A DNA stretch of 45,831 nucleotides from Nesterenkonia alkaliphila (GTDB taxonomy: Bacteria > Actinomycetota > Actinomycetes > Actinomycetales > Micrococcaceae), in contig NZ_WRPM01000102.1 of assembly GCF_009758175.1 (NCBI RefSeq), positions 1 through 45,831 of the forward strand, read 5' to 3'. Each line of letters starts with the position of its first letter. Position 1 is the stretch's first letter. A program made the translations under genes and the position numbers. The notes under the pieces were generated by a model, which was not told the origin of the DNA, ran no database searches, and was given only the letters and a program-made list of their open reading frames with translations. This document shows positions 41,919-45,831 of this stretch, piece by piece.

Positions 41919-43364
41919 GTGGCAATTCTGGTAGCCGGCATCGATTCCTCCACCCAGTCCTGCAAGGTGGTGATCCGGGATTCGGAGACCGGGGCCCTGG
42001 TCCGGTCCGGCTCCGCCAAGCACCCGGAGGGCACCGAGGTGGACCCCGAGGCCTGGTGGGACGCCTTCCTGCAGGCTGTGGAGGCCGCAGGCGGGCTGGG
42101 CGACGTGGCCGCTGCCTCCGTGGGCGGGCAGCAGCACGGTCTGGTGGCCTTGGACTCCTCCGGCCGAGTGATCCGCAATGCCCTGCTGTGGAACGACACC
42201 CGCTCCGCCGAGGCGGCCGACCAGCTGATCCAGGAGCACGGCGGCACGGCTGAGGGCAAGGCCAACTGGGCGCGGATGACCGGCTCGGTGCCGGTGGCCT
42301 CTTTCACCGCCACAAAGCTGCGTTGGCTGGCCGAGGCCGAACCGGAGAACGCTGCCCGAGTGGCCGCGGTGGCGCTGCCGCATGATTGGCTGACGTGGAA
42401 GATCTCTGGGGCTGCTCGCTTGGAGGACCTGACCACCGACCGCTCCGACGCCTCCGGGACCTCCTATTACGACACCGCAGCGGGTCAGTATCGCTATGAG
42501 CTGCTTGCTCAGGCGCTGCATATCTCGGAGGAGGCGGCCAGAGAGATTGTGCTGCCCCGAGTGCTGGGCCCCAACGAGTCCGCCGGCACCGGCGATCCCG
42601 CTCGTGGCTGGGGCCACCTGGTGCTGGGGCCCGGGGCGGGCGACAATGCCGCAGCAGCCCTCGGTTTGGGCATGAGCACTGGGGATGTAGCAATCTCGAT
42701 CGGCACATCTGGTGTTGTCTCTGCAGTTTCCCCTGAGCCCATCCAGGACCCCTCAGGCACGGTCAACGGCTTCGCCGATGCCTCCGGGGAGTTTCTGCCG
42801 CTGGCGGTGACCCTCAACGGCTCCCGCATTCTCGACGGGGTCTGCCGGATGCTGGGTGTGGATCATGACCAGCTGGCAGAGCTAGCCCTGGCAGCGGAAC
42901 CTGGCGCAAATGGGCTGACACTCATCCCCTACCTAGAGGGTGAACGCACGCCGAACCTACCTTTCGCCACGGGGTCGTTCATCGGACTCTCCCTGGCCTC
43001 GATGAACCCGCAGGATGTGGCTCGATCGGCGGTGGAGGGCCTGCTGTGTCTGCTGGCCGACGGTCTCTCCGCGATGACTAGTCTGGGAGTGCCGGTCAAC
43101 TCCATCCAGCTGATCGGCGGGGCAGCTCGGAACGCGGCAGTCCAGCAGCTGGCACCGGCGATCTTCGAGCGCGAGATCCTGGTACCCGAACCCGATGAGT
43201 ACGTGGCCAACGGGGCGGCCCGCCAGGCGGCCTGGGTACTGTCCGGAGCTGAGGCACCCCCAGCCTGGGCGGCGTCGTCAACCACCAGGTTTAGCGCCGA
43301 ACCTACCCGGTTCGTGCGCGATCGCTACGCCGAGCGCCAGATGCTCTTCGCGGAGCGGCCCTAA
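41919..43364 (+). CDS. xylB: Xylulokinase
   Basis: 481 residues, FGGY kinase family. N-terminal [17 protein letters not shown] (phosphate loop), [29 protein letters not shown] (substrate loop), [39 protein letters not shown] (catalytic Asp in GDN), [11 protein letters not shown] and the C-terminal [16 protein letters not shown]. It phosphorylates D-xylulose. GTG start at 41919 behind AAGGAG. Its last ~62 bp overlap the convergent end of the HTTM gene, so the C-terminal tails of both are constrained together. Confidence 0.97.
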   Translation: MAILVAGIDSSTQSCKVVIRDSETGALVRSGSAKHPEGTEVDPEAWWDAFLQAVEAAGGLGDVAAASVGGQQHGLVALDSSGRVIRNALLWNDTRSAEAADQLIQEHGGTAEGKANWARMTGSVPVASFTATKLRWLAEAEPENAARVAAVALPHDWLTWKISGAARLEDLTTDRSDASGTSYYDTAAGQYRYELLAQALHISEEAAREIVLPRVLGPNESAGTGDPARGWGHLVLGPGAGDNAAAALGLGMSTGDVAISIGTSGVVSAVSPEPIQDPSGTVNGFADASGEFLPLAVTLNGSRILDGVCRMLGVDHDQLAELALAAEPGANGLTLIPYLEGERTPNLPFATGSFIGLSLASMNPQDVARSAVEGLLCLLADGLSAMTSLGVPVNSIQLIGGAARNAAVQQLAPAIFEREILVPEPDEYVANGAARQAAWVLSGAEAPPAWAASSTTRFSAEPTRFVRDRYAERQMLFAERP

Positions 43365-44331
43365 GCTCCTCGAGCCGGCGCCAGGTGCGGTTGGTGACAA
43401 AGATCGCGTCGAAAGCGAGCATCGCCAGTGAAAACCAGGGCAGCCCCATAAGCACTGCGATCCCACCGTGGAGCATGATCACCCCGAGAATGGCCAGTCT
43501 TCGGGTCACCGGGTGGAGCAGGCCCACCGCAAAGAAAAGCTGCACATAGACGGAGAAGTATGTGATCAGGGTCAGCACATAGGGATTCTCATAGATCAGT
43601 GCGTTCAGCCAGGGATAGACCGCGTATTCATGCAGCACCAGCGGGTAGTACAGCGCAGTGCCGGCCTGCCAGAGATCGCCTTGGACTTTGAACAGGGCCG
43701 AGGCGGTGTAGAGGATGAAGATCTGACAGGACAGTGCGATCAGTGCAGCGTTGTGCAGCAGCGTGGTGAACCAGCCTGGCAGCACCGGTAGGCCGAACCA
43801 GATTCTATGCCACCCCTTGAGCTCCTGCCGCTGCTCGCCGAGCCGACGCCGGCGGGCGTCCAGGGACCAGTGTGCATTAGTGGTCATGAAGACCATGAAC
43901 GTCAGCCCGATCCGGGCGATATTGTCGCCCTGGTCACCTAGAGTGTCTGCCCGTTCCACTAAGGCGGCCATCCCCAAGGCCAGCAGTGCCGTGTTGAGCC
44001 GAGTCCGCCAACCAATGATGACTGCGGCTGCTATAGCCATCAGCAGCAGGTACTTCAGGGTGAACAGGGCCGGGCTTTCTCCGTCAAAGATGCTCAGCAG
44101 CGCACCAAATTCAGAGGACTCTCTGAAGGGTTCGGCCCATCCTGAGCCCGGCCCCCAGAGCACGTGCCGGGCGCGGAAGTTGCTGACCAGTAGGCCCAGT
44201 ACAGCTATGCCCACCAAGATGCGGGCGGCTGAGAGCCCGTAAAGCGCGTGCTTCTGCAGGAGCAGCCAGGCCTGGGCGCGGGTGGACCACCGCCCCAGGG
44301 CGCGGCGCCAATCAGCAGTGCTACTGGTCAC
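43303..44331 (-). CDS. HTTM-domain membrane protein (SdpB-like)
   Basis: 342 residues with about eight helices: [154 protein letters not shown] and [31 protein letters not shown]. The pattern [24 protein letters not shown] is the HTTM (vitamin-K-carboxylase-like membrane) signature. SdpB of the Bacillus SDP toxin system is an HTTM protein. The start overlaps the upstream DUF5819 gene by 4 nt. The basic C-terminus ([15 protein letters not shown]) overlaps xylB by 62 bp. Confidence 0.88.
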   Translation of the reverse strand: MTSSTADWRRALGRWSTRAQAWLLLQKHALYGLSAARILVGIAVLGLLVSNFRARHVLWGPGSGWAEPFRESSEFGALLSIFDGESPALFTLKYLLLMAIAAAVIIGWRTRLNTALLALGMAALVERADTLGDQGDNIARIGLTFMVFMTTNAHWSLDARRRRLGEQRQELKGWHRIWFGLPVLPGWFTTLLHNAALIALSCQIFILYTASALFKVQGDLWQAGTALYYPLVLHEYAVYPWLNALIYENPYVLTLITYFSVYVQLFFAVGLLHPVTRRLAILGVIMLHGGIAVLMGLPWFSLAMLAFDAIFVTNRTWRRLEELRAAPRRASGARRSDRARTG

Positions 44332-45140
44332 GAACTGGCCTCCAATCCTTGGAGGTAGTGCTCAAAGAGTTCCAGCTCGTTCTCCGCCAGATCGGCTGGG
44401 GATCGCCAACCGTAGTCCCGGTAGTTTCGGTTTTGGTCATCGAGATCGCGCTCTTCGCGCACTGCCCATCCTGGTGCTGGGCGTGTGGAGGTTCGGTACT
44501 GGACGTGAATGATCTGCTCCTGGTGGAGGTGCTCGGCGACAGCGGTCGCTATCCAGACCGCGGCGTGGTCGGCCTGCATGTACCGGTCCACGTGGTGCTC
44601 CCCGGTGCCTCCCTCCACGTCGAGGAGCCTGCTGCGGAGTGTCTCCACGGGGGTTTCCACGTAGTTGGCGTCCAGCCACTCCACTTGGTCATCGTTCAGG
44701 TTGGCCCGGGCCGAGTGCATTCGGTCAGCCAGGCGCCGGGTGATTTTAGAGGTCCGTGTGCCCAAGGGATTGCCGGCCACAATCTGGTCCTCAATCTCCA
44801 CCAGGTCCACCCACTCGGTGGTCGATCGTTCGCCAGTCTCGTCCTCTACCAGCGCGCGCACCTCAAGGGTGACGGCGGTCCGGCGCGGGTTGGGGGCAAA
44901 GATGGACCAGTTCTGCTCGAACCACGGCATGACGTAAGAGCGGAGGTTCTGATTCCCAAGTTCTTCACGAATGGGGGTCATAGGTGCCACCCACAGCGCA
45001 ATGAGCAAGGTATGGACGACGACGACCGATATCACAGGAAGAGCCAGAGCCCTGCCCCAGACGGGCAGCTGTCGCAGCTGACGGCGCTGCTCACTTAGTG
45101 GAGCAGCGCCGTCGCTGGTTATTGATGATGTGTCTGTCAC
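44328..45140 (-). CDS. DUF5819 family membrane protein (SdpA-like)
   Basis: 270 residues. A single helix (LALPVISVVVVHTLLIALWVAPM, about 35-57) is followed by a soluble outer region. The conserved block YVMPWFEQNWSIFAPNPRRTAVTLEVRA is the DUF5819 hallmark, similar to the W-x-FAPxP motif of SdpA-type proteins; later WVDLVEIEDQIVAGNPLG and VQYRTSTRPAPGWAVREE. DUF5819 and HTTM genes occur as pairs in actinobacteria, as SdpA and SdpB do in Bacillus. GTG start at 45138-45140, no SD; a TAGCCT box at 45147-45152 (minus strand) lies 6 nt upstream and includes the stop codon of the surface-protein gene. Function unknown. Confidence 0.82.
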   Translation of the reverse strand: MTDTSSITSDGAAPLSEQRRQLRQLPVWGRALALPVISVVVVHTLLIALWVAPMTPIREELGNQNLRSYVMPWFEQNWSIFAPNPRRTAVTLEVRALVEDETGERSTTEWVDLVEIEDQIVAGNPLGTRTSKITRRLADRMHSARANLNDDQVEWLDANYVETPVETLRSRLLDVEGGTGEHHVDRYMQADHAAVWIATAVAEHLHQEQIIHVQYRTSTRPAPGWAVREERDLDDQNRNYRDYGWRSPADLAENELELFEHYLQGLEASS

Positions 45141-45146
45141 GCGGTC

Positions 45147-45152
45147 AGGCTA
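45147..45152 (-). promoter_or_regulatory. -10 box overlapping a stop codon
   Basis: TAGCCT, whose first three bases are the TAG stop of the LAXTG-protein gene, lies 6 nt before the GTG of the DUF5819 gene. If active, it gives a leaderless DUF5819-HTTM transcript independent of the surface protein. Confidence 0.4.
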
Positions 45153-45831
45153 CATCGTGCTGCCTCTGCGCCGGCTGCTGGCGACCAGGGCTCCTGCGCC
45201 CAGCACCATGACCAGTCCGGCAAGCACTGCCAAGGCGGCAATACCAGCACCTGTGGCGGCCAGTCCATCATCGTCATCCCTCGGCGGTCCGTCAGCGGGT
45301 CCTGCACCGGTCGTAATGGTGAGAACCGCTGAGGCGGAGCTGTCGGGATCCTGATCATCGGTGGCGGTGATCGTCAGTGCACCTGGGTCGGTCCCCTCCG
45401 GGACCGTCCAGCCGGTGGAGAACTCACCGTTCTCATCAACTGCCACACCTTCGATGGTGTCGACTACGTCACCGTCCTCGTCGGTGATCTCGATGGTGAC
45501 TGTGGTGTCAGGGTCGAATCCGTCACCTTCGATCGTCACCTCATCACCAGGCTGCGCCGAATCGGGGTCTACAGTGACGTTCGGGTCATCCCCTGCACCG
45601 TCAGGATCGCCGTCAGCGGCGCCATCCTCGACACCATCTTCAGTGCCGGTCTCGGCTCCGTCGTCAGTGCCATCCTCAACACCATCATCAGTGCCGTCTA
45701 CGTCACCATCGTCGGCGCCATCCTCAACACCATCTTCAGTGCCGGTCTCGGCTCCATCTTCAGTGCCGGTCTCGGCTCCGTCGTCAGTGCCATCCTCAAC
45801 ACCGTCCTCAGTGCCGTCTACGTCACCATCG
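45150..45831 (-). CDS. LAXTG-anchored, acidic repeat surface protein (partial, 5' end outside window)
   Basis: The frame is open from the right edge to the TAG at 45150-45152, about 226 codons. The first ~80 residues are tetrapeptide repeats of the form [D/T]-G-x-[D/E] (DGTE DGVE DGTD DGAE TGTE...). Then comes an Ig-like module of about 100 residues starting VTVDPDSAQPGDEVTIEG with SFGxFS-type strands (GFDPDTTVTIEITDEDGDVVD, ENGEFSTGWTVPEGTDPG). The C-terminus is LAATG, a hydrophobic helix (AGIAALAVLAGLVMVLGAGALV) and SSRRRG. LAXTG is the signal favoured by actinobacterial class E sortases, so it is likely linked to the cell wall. Very acidic. The N-terminal part is not visible. Confidence 0.85.
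   Translation of the reverse strand, partial: DGDVDGTEDGVEDGTDDGAETGTEDGAETGTEDGVEDGADDGDVDGTDDGVEDGTDDGAETGTEDGVEDGAADGDPDGAGDDPNVTVDPDSAQPGDEVTIEGDGFDPDTTVTIEITDEDGDVVDTIEGVAVDENGEFSTGWTVPEGTDPGALTITATDDQDPDSSASAVLTITTGAGPADGPPRDDDDGLAATGAGIAALAVLAGLVMVLGAGALVASSRRRGSTM

Overview
The window is GC-rich, densely packed bacterial chromosome. The gene content points to an actinobacterium, most likely order Micrococcales and family Micrococcaceae (Nesterenkonia/Arthrobacter-like). Evidence for this includes DUF2510 and DUF6318 lipoprotein families, a cory-CC-star protein, an LAXTG surface protein, a Streptomyces-type PHO box, and many start codons only 6-8 nt behind a TANNNT -10 box. The family-level placement is inference from remembered family distributions. 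No rRNA, tRNA, CRISPR array, phage or insertion sequence was recognised. The only mobile-like material is gene debris at the left end and short palindromic repeats.

Layout. 1-2.1 kb: debris (an AhpD fragment cut just after its CXXC motif and the last ~58 codons of an AraC regulator) around a DUF2510 membrane protein and an SRPBCC protein. 2.2-6.8 kb: housekeeping and unknown genes (YjdF-like membrane protein, YigZ, amidohydrolase, DUF6318 lipoprotein, conserved unknown). 6.8-12.2 kb: a complete BMP-type nucleoside ABC importer operon (lipoprotein, double ATPase, two permeases), followed by about 0.5 kb of hairpin-rich non-coding DNA. 12.7-19.1 kb: a phosphate island in which DUF47-Pit (low affinity, + strand) converges on pstSCAB (high affinity, - strand). 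pstS has an 11-bp-phased PHO box and a strong hairpin separates pstS from pstC. 19.1-21.6 kb: argA-type acetyltransferase, a membrane-anchored unknown and ChrA. 21.6-25.8 kb: an acyl-lipid desaturase with a perfect palindrome upstream, beside a divergently transcribed HisKA_3 kinase and NarL-type regulator, a DesK/DesR-like arrangement. 25.8-33.7 kb: a frameshifted oligopeptidase B, pyrophosphatase, three GNAT enzymes, a YcaQ-like protein, a 23-24-bp tandem repeat array and a P450 lacking the usual I-helix acid. 33.8-36.9 kb: cstA, cory-CC-star and an ArsA/Get3-like ATPase, with a CRP/GlxR-type site upstream. 36.9-43.4 kb: HAD phosphatase, aldose epimerase, and a xylose locus (divergent ROK repressor, xylA, xylB). 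43.3-45.8 kb: HTTM and DUF5819 membrane proteins (SdpB/SdpA-like pair) behind an acidic, repeat-rich LAXTG surface protein that runs off the right edge.

The most promising leads are these. (1) The CstA / Cys-Cys-stop protein / ArsA-like ATPase cassette, in which the small CC-terminal protein sits where DUF466 (YbdD/YjiX) normally accompanies CstA. (2) The HTTM-DUF5819-LAXTG cassette. (3) A desaturase promoter with an activator-type palindrome next to a two-component system. (4) A family of 65-70-nt intergenic palindromes, two of them clearly homologous (28017-28081 and 41801-41866). (5) A multibranched hairpin region after the nucleoside operon. Most promoter, structure and function statements below come from reading by eye and have not been computed.
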